Below the pieces are notes generated by a model. That model did not search any database. It worked only from the letters and a program-made list of their open reading frames with translations, and had not been told where the DNA came from. From Acholoe squamosa (Eukaryota; Annelida; Polychaeta; Phyllodocida; Polynoidae), in assembly GCA_949317995.1 (NCBI GenBank), contig OX439043.1, positions 2,286,501-2,350,500 on the forward strand: DNA of 64,000 bases, given 5' to 3'. Shown here one piece after another: positions 44,459-56,800 of this stretch. The position numbers and the translations under genes are program-made. The number at the start of each line of letters is the position of its first letter. The first letter of the stretch is position 1.

Positions 44459-46157
44459 CATGAATTGTCGTCAAGTAGGCTGGTCAAGTGGTCCCAAAAA
44501 AATATAGCTGAATTATCTATTTCTTTTACATACGTAAAGTACAAGTGTTGGTATTTGAGCCCCATATATGAGGGAAGGTTAAATGTGTAAACTATTTCTA
44601 CACCAACCTGCTGAAGTGAGGTATGTCAAGTACCATGTGGTCATGTCTACGACCTATCCCTATGCAGAGATTCATAGGATATACATGTATCACAGTTATT
44701 ATACCCTTATAATTGTTAATAATATCATAGAAAAACACCCCAACCATGGAGGAAAATCACTTTTCTTGTACATTTTTGGCATGTTCATGCTATTTTTGGC
44801 ATGGGGAGAATAATGCTAGTTAGAAATAGCCCTTGTTGAAACTAACATCTTTCTTTTCAGTTAGCATCACTCCTTGAAAAGGGGACAAAGGCAACAGGGC
44901 AATATATTCTATCATTAACAGGTAGCATTTGCCTTCAGCTCAACCCTGGTATATAGATTTAGGGGTCTGGGGATGAGATCTGGATAGTAAAACTAATGAA
45001 ACCAGGTTGTAGACGTGACCACACAATCACTGCTGATAGGAGAAATATAGAGAAAATGTTTATAAATGATTGATTCCTATGCTATTTATTTAACATGGAG
45101 AGTTATTAACCATTCAGAATACATGAGCACATCTCTATTCTCTCCTGTGATGGTGGAATTAACCTTTTTTGACAATAAAAGTTGCAGGTCTTTGGTTAAT
45201 GTCTTGCATATTCATCTTAAAACCCTGTTGTTATGACTGTCTTAGTGATAGGTTGATGGAATACAATGTTTATGGCTTGGTTTCATTGGTACATTACCTC
45301 TAGGCCTAAGTACCACTGACTACAACATAAGGGAGGGGCCATACAGGTTTAAGTAAGAGGGAAATATGCAGTCATAGACGTGACCACGCGGTCGTAGACA
45401 TGACCACATGGTCGTAGACGTGACCACACCTATACTTTTCTTATGATATCTCTGGTAGTATGTGGAACATAATACCCAAACTTACAGGGCTTAATTCTTT
45501 CATATAAAGGTATAAGGCACACATAATAAGGATAGTTAAATATGAAACACCTAGCAGCATTGCCGCATGTATGGTTGTAGACGTGACCACATGTAAACTA
45601 CCCCAAAATCAGACCATAGCCCCAGGGCCATACTATTCTACAGGTAGGTTCAATTTTTTTTGTGTGATAGATAGTTACATGTAAGGTCTTTCCATGCTAA
45701 ATCTCATTGGTCAATGTACTTTGTCTTTTCTACTATAAGGGGACCTGAAAGAGGTTGTAGACGTGACCACTCAGCAATTCCTCAAAAGGTTTAATTTTCC
45801 TAGTGTTCACAAAACATAATGCATGGACCTCCAACTATCATGAAAAAATTCACTACGGTAGGGGGGGGGGATATACCAGATGAAATGAATAAGGATTTGG
45901 CCCTTTATTTTTTATTTTGTAACAAGGGGAAAAAGTTAGGTCCTCCTTTTTACCCCAAAAAACACCATATTTGGCTGTTCTCACCCCTGTAGCTCTCTTA
46001 TTATGCTTCACAGATAGACAAAACCCTGGTTCCCCTTCAAGCCCTAAGCCTTGATGACCAAAATACATGATTAACACAACTAAATCTCTCATTTTGAATA
46101 ATTTATTAAAAGAGAGGCAGAGGCAACCTAGTTGACGACGATTCATGGCTATTGGTC
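44459..46157. mobile_element. TIR element E, copy in unit U3
   Basis: Near-identical to the U2 copy, including the triple motif near 45372-45426, so U2 and U3 are the most recent duplicates. Confidence 0.85.
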
Positions 46158-47074
46158 ATATGGCAGCCATTTTGAATTATTAATGGGTTCTACTGAGTGC
46201 AGGGTTGGGAGGTTTCTTCCAGAGGACGGACAAAAACAGTAAAATCCATGGAAAAAAACCTCCCGAAGAAATAGGTTTTGTCCACCTAAAAGTGGAAGAA
46301 ATGGAAGAAACTGGAAAAATGTCTCTAAACATTTAGAATAAAACTCAAAATGTCACTATATACCAATTAAAGCATAATAAAGATAATTACAGAGGTATCT
46401 TTTCCATATCTGTAGGTGGGGGATTTATTGGTTTTTCAAAATAATGATGCAGGAAACCAAATTATGAGTGGATATTTTCTGTTTTGTGACCTGGACAAAA
46501 TGACATTTCCAGTTCTTTCCAAAGTGAGACTAAATTCAACTGTGCCCTTTTTTATTCAAGGCACATAGCTTTGGTGAAGATAGAGTGACTTAAACTGACG
46601 TTACACCTGTCATAAGGGACAACTGAATTCAATAGCTATTTGGTGGTAAGGTATTTATAAGCTTGTGAAGGTTGTACACAATATCTGATGGACGAAACTA
46701 AATTCTGGGGAAGATGTCTGTGTTGTGAAGTGTTTGAAGTTTGCTTGTTTGTTTTTATGAGTACAAGACACATAATCTCTTAATTATGTCTTTTTCTTCC
46801 CTTTTCTGAGTAAAGGCTAGATATCATTACATAAATGTTGAGATACTGAAAGTGAATGATGAACAGCCAGGTCAATATAGAGGTGCAGTAAACATAGTCA
46901 CATCATGTAGTTAACTACAACTCAGTACAGAATGTAACAGATAATAACTCGCTCTGATTAACACAGAGTCAACGAATATTTCTGTAGGTGAAGCTGTATA
47001 GTTACCCCTTCTGTTATCCACAGTACATCGAGTCTCATTCTATACAGGTTAATTACCCTGGGTTAATTACCAGA

Positions 47075-47586
47075 CTATATATTCAATATCTGTTTGGCAC
47101 ATTTGTCTGAAAACAGACCATCATATTTTAATTGTGTCTTTTTTTTTCCTTTTCTAAAAGCTAGATAATCATCACATAAATGTTAAGATACTGAAAGTGA
47201 AAGATGAACAGCGGGAGAGTTATTAAAGTATAGTCTGGAAATAAACCCTGCATAACTAACCTGTATAGAATGAGACCTGATCTACTGTCTGATAACATTC
47301 TTGACTACAACGAGGGCTCCACTACGCGGTATGGAGCGGCAGTGTTACATGCGGCACTCCAAAATCCATTGTTCTCAGCAACACATGTAATAACATGTAA
47401 ACAAAAATAACAAAGGAATACCTGTGCCGTCTCTCATGCTGCTGCCCCATGCGGCCTATTGGAGCTTAGGCTTATGTTTTGATTGTGGACATTTCCCTAT
47501 TTTTTTTTGGCTTTGAGATGGATGCAACCCATTTCTTTCAACCATTATCCACCTTGTTTTTCTTATTACACTGAACAAAGTAGAAG
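47075..47586 (+). repeat. Dispersed repeat R, copy 3, left part
   Basis: Matches 25925-26422 up to GAACAAAGTAGAAG, where the 4.4 kb transposon begins. The remainder of this copy continues at 52010. Confidence 0.85.
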
Positions 47587-48436
47587 GGTGATGGTCAGAA
47601 AAAGTGTACAAAACTGGCAAAATCATGGTTTTTGACTGTTATGCAGCCACAAAATTAAAAATACTTATTCAATCTTGTGTTCAATGGTCTCATCTTATAG
47701 GAAACATCCTAGGCTTTCAGAAAAATATCAATTTGGGTTTGTTGGGTAAAGATTTCTGGAGTTATCAGGTCACAAAGTTGAAAAATATTCATAAAACCTG
47801 TTTTTTTTAGTTTTGGTAATCTTCTACATGTCTGCATGTTCATTCAAAGATGAGAAACCCATCCAAAATTGGTTGTGGTATTAGGTATACGTTGGGCCTA
47901 CAAGATTTATATCCGTTTAGGTGGGTGTTGTTTGAAAATGTCCCGCTATGGTCACTCAGATGTTGAATTTTAATTGTTGAGGCGTCTACGACAATAACTC
48001 TTACATCAGAATAAATCTATCAGTAACAGTCACACAACATCTGTAATACATTCCATGTAAAGGTCTTATAAAGGGTTGAAGTTGCTATGAAAATTTAGCT
48101 GTCGGCCCAATGGTCCCCGACTTGTGGGTCAAATTGTGAGCGCGGACTGTGTTTTCATCACAGACGATTCAATTACATTATACAATGTCAATAATTTATT
48201 TAAACATTCATTTGCTTTTCTCATATGTCATATGATCTAACATGGCCTGCTGGTCAATTCTGAGGACTCAAACCAGCGGGTAAATATATTCATGTAATAT
48301 ATTCTGAATACAGCCTGCAATTAAGTTGTCAGAAAATTCAGTAGTAGCATGATGAATACATATTTCTATTAAAAAAAAAATTGTCAAATAGTCACTCAGA
48401 GTGTTAATATTTTGTTTTGTTCCTCTCCTAACACAG

Positions 48437-48890
48437 ACTAGAGAGTTGCGGGCCCGACTAGAGGTGGTGGCGGAGGCAGAGCGGGAGGGCCGGGAGTCAC
48501 CGGTCTTCTCGCCGGACCACAGGATTGCAGCCCACTGGAGGAAGAAGGCATCTGCTGCTGCCGCTGCTAACACCGACAGCGACAAGTCTGACGAGGAACC
48601 CTGTCCGCTACAGGTTTCGACCACCCTTTTCGGTGGTCGGGGCAGGTCAAGGGTCCGTGCCACCATAGGCACCACCACCACCACAGTAGCAGCAGCTGGT
48701 CGCAGAACGCTCACCACCACAGCAGCAAATGAAGTTGCTTAAGGTTTCACACCTGAATTTCTTTTTCATTTTCAATAATAAGTTCTTATCAATCATATTG
48801 TAGGCCACCACAACCCGCGACACTGCCACCGCAACCACTGCCACTGGCATGATGGCTGGAAGACGGTCACGGTCAGCCACTACCACACGG
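48437..48890 (+). pseudogene. Possible 5' exons of the transposon gene
   Basis: An acceptor (CTCTCCTAACACAG) precedes 48437, which reads TRELRARLEVVAEAEREG and DSDKSDEEPC. A second exon-like block, 48804-48890 (87 bp), is bounded by ATATTGTAG and by GTAAGTAT, and reads as a Thr/Arg-rich peptide. Joining to later coding is not resolved. Confidence 0.45.
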
Positions 48891-49114
48891 GTAAGTATTA
48901 ATGCTTTCATCACAGCAGACAATCTATAGATGTATGGATACCATAGACTTCTCATATATATAAGGTGCACCTGTATTTATATAAGCCTCACTCTATACAC
49001 TGTCCAGAGTTAATTCAGTAGATGCATTGATACTAAAGCTGCAATTAAGGGTTATAATTGTCATAGTGTTAAAGTCTATTTATTTCCAATTAAAATTCCT
49101 CATTTATTTTGCAG

Positions 49115-49362
49115 GATGGCACCTCTGCCAGGACTGAGGGCCGACGCGGCAGAGTCGGTCAGCCCGACTGATGCGGAGGACCGCGAGCGGCAGCACCGTG
49201 TGGACCTTACCTCCCCAGCGAGTATTGACCTCACATCCCCAGAAAGGGTCGACCTCACATCTCCAGAGAGAAGTGACCTCACGTCATCTGACCGGGACCA
49301 CGTAAAGTCTCCAGTTACGCCGCCAGCTTTCAACACCAGAGGCGCCACATCATCGCTTTCCT
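49115..49362 (+). pseudogene. Exon-like block with VDLTSPE repeats
   Basis: It follows a good acceptor (TTATTTTGCAG) and starts with ATG at 49116. It reads four near-repeats of DLTSPE or DLTSSD, then stops in the bases overlapping the next frame. Downstream coding continues in another frame, so either a frameshift or a small intron lies at about 49290-49340. Confidence 0.45.
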
Positions 49363-51037
49363 GATGGAGCCCGAACACTCCTACACCCTACCAGGCAAGA
49401 AGGACACTGTGACTGTGCGGAAGAAGAAACACCAAAAGGTTATGCTCCTGCATGTTCTCTACAAGCAGTACCTTGAGCGTTTCCCGGACCGTCGGTGCAG
49501 CCAGAGCTTCTTTAACCGGGTACGGAAGACGGTAGGCTTCATCAAGTTGGTGTCTTATACCAACACCCAGGTGTGTTTGTGCACTAAGCACCAAAACTTC
49601 ACCCTCCGACTCTGTGCCTGCAATGACAGGAGGCTGCCCGACGATGTGGTACGCAACAACACCAAGGAGCAGTTCATTCCACACACCAGCTGTCCACTGT
49701 GGGACCTGGAAGATGGTCATTGTTGCTTATGGGCCACCAGACAAGAAGACCAGGAAGAAGAAGACAGTAAAGAAACTACGCCTCCATCCATCTACCACCA
49801 CTAAAGAGGACTTCCTCAAAACCATGGAGACTGAGTTTGAAACAATGCGCGCGCACTCCATCCGCGCGCAGACACAACATCGGGCCATGCGTCTGCTACG
49901 TGAAAGCATGACAGAGGCAGAGTGTACCATCCAAATGGACTTTGCTGAGAATTGGATGGTCACCTATCCTGAGTCGCCACAGAGTGTATACTACGCCAAG
50001 GAACCGGTCACCCTCCACCCAGCCGTGATCCACCATAAGGACAGTGATGGTGCAACTACCAAGCACCTCTCTGTGGCACTCTGGACGGACAACCGGAAAC
50101 ACGACTCCAGGGCCATCTTTGCCTTCGTGGCCAGGCTCTGCAAGTTAATCCGTGATCGTCTGCCTCTTGTTAACATGGTCTACTACGCCTCAGACTCCCC
50201 ATCTTCCCAGTACCGTAATAGGGCCATCTTCTCCATGCTCTGTAGGCACCAACAACTGTTCGGTCTCAGTGTCACCTGGACCTACTTTGAGGCAGGACAT
50301 GGCAAAGGGCCATGTGACGGTGTTGGTGCCACTGCCAAATGGAACGCAGACATGGCCATCAACAGGAAAATCCTGATCCAGAATGCAGCAGACTTTGTGG
50401 ACCAAGGTAACTGACTGGAAGGGTATGTGCAGTACATCCACGTACCCCTGAAGGAGGTGGAAAGTGCATGCGCAGACCTCCAACCCCTGATCTGCATGAA
50501 GGCTATCACCGGCACAATGCAGGTGCATGCCGTAGTCCCAGTAGTTCCAGGCTGCTCCATTGCTGACAGGGCACCTCATGCTTCAGTCCCTGCTGCTGGG
50601 AGGATAACAAGTCACTTCGTGAGTGTCCTGGATGGACTGCACACTGGCTGACCTTCAGAAAGTCAGGTAAAGAAGTCGCTTCAGCCCAAGCCCCAACAGG
50701 AGCAGAGGAAGTGGAGGAGGTGCTGCCCGAAGAAGTTGTGGAAGATTACAGCGTTGGAGACTATGTTGCATTTAACTACAACAGCAGGTGGTTCCTGGGA
50801 TGAATCATCGAGGAGGCCAACGAGAATGACAAGCTCTTAATATCGTTCATGGAAGGACCAAGTTCTTCTGGCAAGAGATTTGTCTGGCCCCCCCGAGAGG
50901 ACAAACGGCATGTGACCTTGGACGACATCATCATCCAGACTCCAGCACCAGTTCCTTTCGGCAAGGGCAGATCTGCAGATAAGTTTGTCCTGCCTGCCGA
51001 AACCCACCAGGACCTACATGACAGGTTCTGGTGTAGG
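49340..51037 (+). pseudogene. Transposase-like protein, broken by two frameshifts and two TGA codons
   Basis: 49364-49720 reads SYTLPGKKDTVTVRKKK, then a Cys/His-rich stretch. After a shift near 49700, 49720-50414 reads TIQMDFAENWMV, HPAVIHH, NMVYYASDSPSSQYRN and YFEAGHGKGPCDGVGATAK. An in-frame TGA (50412) precedes a continuation to 50651. The C-terminal part (about 50740-51037) has VGDYVAFNYNSRWFLG, a second TGA, then ISFMEGPSSSGKRFVWP. Conserved acidic residues in DFAENW, SDS and CDG could be the catalytic set. I recognise the combination (LPGKKD, DFAEN, HGKGPCDG, VGDYVA) from many uncharacterised invertebrate and fish proteins, but cannot name the superfamily. Confidence 0.7.
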
Positions 51038-52009
51038 TGATGGCTTGATATGTAAAATGTACTTATAACGTGAGGCATTTGCGACGAAAACTGCTTATTT
51101 GATAGCATCTGGTAGTTCAGCTTTATTCTAGATATCATTAAAGATATGGTATCAAGGTTTTTGTATGCTATTATGAGACATATTTGCCTTATAGAAAAAG
51201 GGTATAGCAGTAATATTAATCCATGTTATATTTTTCTGTAGCACACTCAATCTCAGGAAAGTGTGAAAACATTGCCAATTTTTATTTTCTGAGCCACTCA
51301 AGGTTAAAAAATTGTGTGTTAATTGATGGTTCATAGCTTTAAAACAAATGTACAAACAGTTTTCTATAAGGAAATGAGGTTAAAAGGTGCTCTGATGATG
51401 TTTGGTTAATGTAGGGCTTGATATGCAAATGTTTGCAAAACTCGAGGCGTCTGCGACGAAAACCCCCATTTTTTGGTAATGTTTGAGACTAAACGGTACA
51501 AAAGTGTCTTCAGTGAGGCCTGTACTGTTTTTTACCTTTGAAAAAAGACATATTGAGGATTAACTAAAGAGATTTAGGGGCTGATCAGGGCAATTTTGAC
51601 ATAACTACTGTAAAGTTGGTGTTTCAAATACAATTATTTCTAAAATTTCAAAATTTTGATAATTAGGTTGGGGCACCCACAAAATTATTTTGAAGATACA
51701 GTTTTGAAATCTTGCATGCCTAATCTACTTGGTTATAGGCATTTGCAGACTAAATTTCAAGTTGTTGTGACCTATGAAACTTGTTTTATAGCAATCATAG
51801 AGTTTTCGTCACAGACGCCTCACAAAAAATGTTGAGATTTGGTTGACCGTGAATAAAAAATGCAGTTTTTGGAGGAAGCCAGTCCACCAGGGGTTTTCAT
51901 AGAGCCAAGATGATGCTTTATCAATATAATAAAGTTTTGTGATGTTACTCTGACTTTTGTCTTCCTGTAGTGTGTGCACCAAAAAAGAACACTTTTTCTG
52001 ACAGTCACC

Positions 52010-52450
52010 TAGAAGCCATTGCATACCAAATCATTACTTGGTATCTACAAAGTTAAAATTGATGCTTTGGCTTGATATGGTCCGAGGGTAAGAATCAGTT
52101 CAACAGGGGCACATTGTCATGTCTTCTACTGAACCTGCAGCACATTTGATACACTTATCTAAGCTAGAGCTAACACTTTAAGACTATGGGAGTGATCTTT
52201 TGAAAGGGGTGTTGTAGATACTAAATTGATCCAAATTTTGAAAGCAATTGAGTTACAGTCGCAAGAAAACTAGTATTCCTATGTCATTTCTTTCATAGAT
52301 CCCCATCAGTCTGTCTTCCCGCCATAGCAGGTGAATTTAGCAAAAGTCATGGCTTACATACTTTTTTCCAAGAGTGTTCTGAGTTTATTCCAGTTTCTTT
52401 CAATTCTTCCAGAAGAAACCTGGAAGTAACCGGACAAAATAGCTTGAAGA
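52010..52450 (+). repeat. Dispersed repeat R, copy 3, right part
   Basis: Continues R after the transposon: AGAAGCCATTGCATACCAAA onward parallels 26418-26745 and 17570-17915. Fades into unique sequence after CTTCCAGAAGAAACC. Confidence 0.85.
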
Positions 52451-53566
52451 AACCCAGCTTTGATTCTAGCATTGCATCATCAATTTCTTTTTCCATTTCA
52501 TGCTATTAATGTGGTGTCATGCTAGGGAAAGAACACAAATCATCACATTATCTAAATATAGTTGGAATATCTTTTTTAGAGTTATCTAAATTCTTCAGCA
52601 TCATGAGGAAATCTCTCATAATACAGTGCTGCCATCTGGTGGTATGTTCTGTATATCCTCAAATGATCACAAATGAAAGTCCAGGGATGCCACTCACTGA
52701 GCACTAAACATTTTGATATCCTCCTACCTTTCTCGATTCTCAATGAAAGGACATGAAAGCCTAAAATTTGGAATTCCTAAAAAGCTTGGAAGGGTGGTAT
52801 CTCTGAATGTTACTGGAGCCAAAAGTCCCTGAATTGTTTGATAAGAACCCATCTGATTTTGTTTAGAAAAGTACAGGGCTTTGAGACATAAAACCCTGAA
52901 ATAAGGGAAATCCCTTAATTAACACTACCATCTATGAATGATTTCCTCAATTGGCGCCAGATGGCAGCACTATACTATGGAGTCTGTTTGCTTTGAGCAG
53001 AAATGAGGTAGCATTTATAATAAGTATATGATGTGGATTTGTATTACCTATATTAGGGGTACATGCTGAGATATGTCCAGATACCTCCACTGGTAAGTTA
53101 CTTGGCCATAGGCTGTCAGTTTTACTATGAAATAGCCTTGTACATGAAGTACTAAACTTGGAAGAAATTATTAAATGATTACAACAATAGACAGCCCATC
53201 ATTTTTTCTCATAGCCCACATGATTTCATCCTGATGTATTATTGATATTAGACCTACTTTTGACCCAGAGGAGCTGTTCTCGTCTTCCCTGAATGCACTA
53301 TTGAGAGAGCAATGGAGTATTAGCAAATGATACAAATATAATAATTTGTACAAACCTCTGAAGGAACACCTTCTTTAGCATTGTGACAGATAGGGAGTGG
53401 CCAAATGGCCTGGCCGCTGAACTCGCTACTTTTGATTCACAGATGTCCATTCCCCCTCCCTTCCCCCCCCCTCCCAGTTCCACTACTAGGGTGACCTGGT
53501 TACTTGTATTATTGTTCTAGCTGCTCACCAGGAAAATCCTTGTGAGCACTAGTGTGAGACTAATAA
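52451..53566. other. No gene recognised
   Basis: Short frames only, no repeat boundaries identified. Confidence 0.5.
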
Positions 53567-53885
53567 GGGAGTGGTCATTATTTATCAACAGGGGGGGGAG
53601 GGTGGGTTTGAGGGGGGGGCGTAAAATTTTCAGACCCCTACCGAGGGGGGGGCTAAAAAAATTTTGACCCCTCTTGAGGGGGGGCTAAAACAATTCACCC
53701 TCTTTTAGCAAAAAAGCCCGCGCGCTACTATAGATCAAAGAGGGGCGCGAAAACTCTCCGCGCCTCCAGCGCGGGGGGGGCGCAAAATATTTTGACTGCC
53801 GTCGAGGGGGGGGCGTAAAAAATTTCCACGCGTCCGCGCGAAAACCCACCACCCCCCCCACTGATGATAAACAATGACCACTCCC
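53567..53885. mobile_element. 319 bp MITE with G-rich interior
   Basis: Ends GGGAGTGGTCATTATTTATC and GGGAGTGGTCATTGTTTATC (right end on the minus strand) are inverted copies, flanked by TAA on both sides (53564-53566, 53886-53888). A 3 bp TAA duplication fits PIF/Harbinger-type elements. The interior repeats G-runs followed by CGTAAAATTTT or CTAAAAAAATTTTGAC four to five times. Confidence 0.82.
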
Positions 53886-53888
53886 TAA

Positions 53889-56800
53889 AGAGGTGTATAT
53901 ACGGTGCAGATTTGAGCAGACTAGACCACACAAAACATCAGCAGATAAATGTCTGCTTGTGTTGTGGCTTGTATGGAGGAGTCTGCAAGACCTGATACAT
54001 TGCACATTTTTAACACGCCGTGTATACACCATTTAATTACTGGAAGTTGTTGGACGTGGAAGTGGCAGTAGGGGGTGGGTGCCAGGGGGGGTCCCGGGGA
54101 GATACTGATACCTTTATCAGCAAAGGCTGGTGTTTGAAAAGTCGGCACAATCATAAACATCTATAATACAAGTACACATTTATCAGGGGTTCACCTCTCA
54201 GAGATTAATCGAGAAGATCGATGCAGCTGATACCAATGCTAAATCTCAATGTCATTGTAGAAAGTGCAGATTCTCAATCAGAGGGATGTCCATCTGTCAA
54301 TTTACCCTGTAAATTACCCAGAATTTTTAGAAAGGGCCATCTCTCATATAACTATGACAGTCATTCCATGAAGGTGATCTGTTTTGCCCTGAGGACCAGG
54401 ATATATCTTGATTTAGGAGTACATTTTGGTAATCAACAAAGAGAGTTACATTCATCTGCATGCCATAAAACATGTTTTCCTAAGGGAAATAGGGTAGGTA
54501 GTTATTTGTTCAGATCTCTCTATAAAGTAGAGGGAATATGGGAGGGGGAGATGGGTGCAAAGGTGCGTAGCCTCAGCATCCACACCTTTCTATCACACCG
54601 CTGATCTCAATACAGGTATGAATGCTCCAAACATATCTTCTAAAACCACACAGTGGTTGGAGAGTGAGGGGTCTGTACCCTAGCCATGCAATATCTCCCG
54701 CATAGCGAGGCACCGCCCGATGACGGCACAGGATGGCAACTACCAGTAGAAACCATGCGCTTCTGTGCTATCGTGATTTAATTGTTGTTTTTCATTATTT
54801 TTTTCCTGACAATAAATATCTCGGGTATTCGGTCCTACAAAAATCAATCTGGGCCTGCGTAATGATAAAATCTGCCGGACCGAATTGCCTGCAAGGGGAA
54901 AAGCTTTTTGTATAGACTGCAAACTGGGGCATTTTATGATGTTACTCTTCCAACTCAGCTAGGTCACAGTGCTTGAGAGAGGTTTGACCTGTACTCGGGG
55001 TGCAGCCTATATGAGGGGGTTTCACACCATAGAACCGCCAGTTTTCAATTCCCAGTTGCAGCTTAGGGCCTCCTCTCAAACCCAAGGTGTGGCTTATATG
55101 AGGGAATTCAGTCTGTGGTATGCAATACATTATAAAACAACTCCAAGTCCTTATTCATCTGTAACTTGTGAACATGTGCATTTTATTAATAATATACAAC
55201 ATATAAATACATATGGGATATCTCAAAATGATACCCACCTTATATATCATCTCGTTTTGCAAATATCCATATCACCAAAGACCATTATCAATAATCATGC
55301 ATAGAAATTTGTTGACACTGTAATATTGTCTTATTGAATATCGTTGGGATATTCATGGCAGAGATCTATTTGGATATGTGTCATCACCTTGCATCCCTAT
55401 ATATTGTGGGTATTTCAAAAGAGCGCTTGCTCCTTCAGAGGAACTTCATTTACTGGCTTTGACTAAGATATCAATGAAGATGTTGATAAATGAATGTCAT
55501 TAAAATGTTCTTCAATTTGGGAAAATCGTCTGTGAAAATCTAGAACCAGTCTTCAACCTTAAGCCATAACAAGGTCATGAACAGAAAAGACTAAAACAAG
55601 GGTAACCTTTATCAAAGTGTGACCTTAAGTTAATTATGTGAACTATAACAAAAACATTTGACCATCAACCACTGTCAACATTTTTTCCCACAGTCACTAA
55701 GTGTGGTAGATGTATAATATTATATTGTACCTATTGTAACTTAGCAACATAGCAACTCTATACAAATCATCCATCCATGGAAGTGGCTTTCGTTTCCTAT
55801 ATATCTCTCATGTACAAAACTAAATCTATCTGTACAAAATGTTTGTAACAGCGTGATCTCTGAGCGACTAGGCCAGAGATGAAATAGATGGCTACAATAC
55901 ATGAAATCTGTACATCATTATCCTTGCGCCATTTCGATGTAAAAATGAAAATTCATCAAAGCGGAATAAAAATTCTTGTAGATGTCAGTAACAGTTTTAA
56001 AGAATTATCACAAATTCTATATTACAAATGTTAGTAATTCTTGTTCAATGTCTTTCCCAGTCTGAGATGTCTCTCTTGTTTGAGATTTTGAGCACATTGC
56101 TCGATATGCTCATGAGAGGAATAATATGATTCCCCTCAGAGCCTCTTGGGTAACTATGTATAAATCACTTCTAACATACATGTACACTACCTATACATGA
56201 GATTCTGCACACAACCTAACTCTGTGCCCTTTTATTTTACACATGTATCATCATAATTCTACACAAAATATACATCTACTTTTGTATCATTACATGTCAT
56301 GTTTGTATTCGGCAACCAGAGGGCTTCCTCCAAGGCAGACTCTCAAAAGTCGTTCCACCATTCTGGTTTCCCGAAAAGATTGATGAGCGAACTGTGCATC
56401 AGCCGGTTTGATATTCTGATTGCTAGATGTTTAACACACACACACCATGGTTCAGCTAGATATATGATCAGTGGGAAAGGTTAGCACCTGTGAACTGTAA
56501 CCCTTGCTGCTGTTTGTGTACACAGAATATAATGTTAGTAAAAAATGGATTATATTTATATTTTGTTGACATCATCAGTATTTACATCTTTCTACCTTGT
56601 GATATGTGGATATGTATAAAATATACATAAGTACCAAAATGCGGGGATTTGGCATACTCGTTTTGTAATATTTGGGTGGTTAATAATGGAATTCTTAACA
56701 TTTAGAACATCAAAATGTGGATAATTCAAATTAAGTAGTTTCATTACTGTTCACTATACACCAGATTGGAAGTTTTCGTTTGGTTCTCTAACTGAGAGAT

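Larger units (their letters stand above)
28105..47045 (+). repeat. Tandem repeat array with LINE insertions
   Basis: Units: partial U0 28105-28434; U1 28435-31047; LINE copy 1; U2 36522-39058; LINE copy 2; U3 43822-46451; partial U4 46452-47042. A full unit is ~2.6 kb, of which 1.69 kb is the TIR element E and ~0.92 kb the older repeat. Units agree almost base for base (U2 and U3 closest to each other). The spacing is 8,086 bp between U1 and U2 and 7,300 bp between U2 and U3. Confidence 0.92.
47587..52009 (+). mobile_element. 4.4 kb DNA transposon with TIRs and a broken transposase
   Basis: TIRs match at 19 of 21 positions (GGTGAYKGTCAGAAAAAGTG) and the 6 bp target TAGAAG is duplicated (47581-47586, 52010-52015). 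The uninterrupted R copy at 26417-26422 has TAGAAG once. The middle (48437-51037) is GC-richer and coding; both flanks carry copies of a 20 bp motif near GAGGCGTCTGCGACGAAAAC (47979, 48151, 51072, 51444, 51802). Superfamily not assigned; a 6 bp duplication is unusual among the common superfamilies. Confidence 0.9.

Noticed and set aside
28105-47045. CRISPR-like array or satellite DNA
   Set aside because: Repeat units are kilobases long and contain transposons; short regularly spaced repeats with unique spacers are absent and the genome is eukaryotic.
49388-49720. Minus-strand frames across the transposon core (also 50190-50579 and 48268-48720)
   Set aside because: GC-rich shadows of the plus-strand transposase coding sequence.
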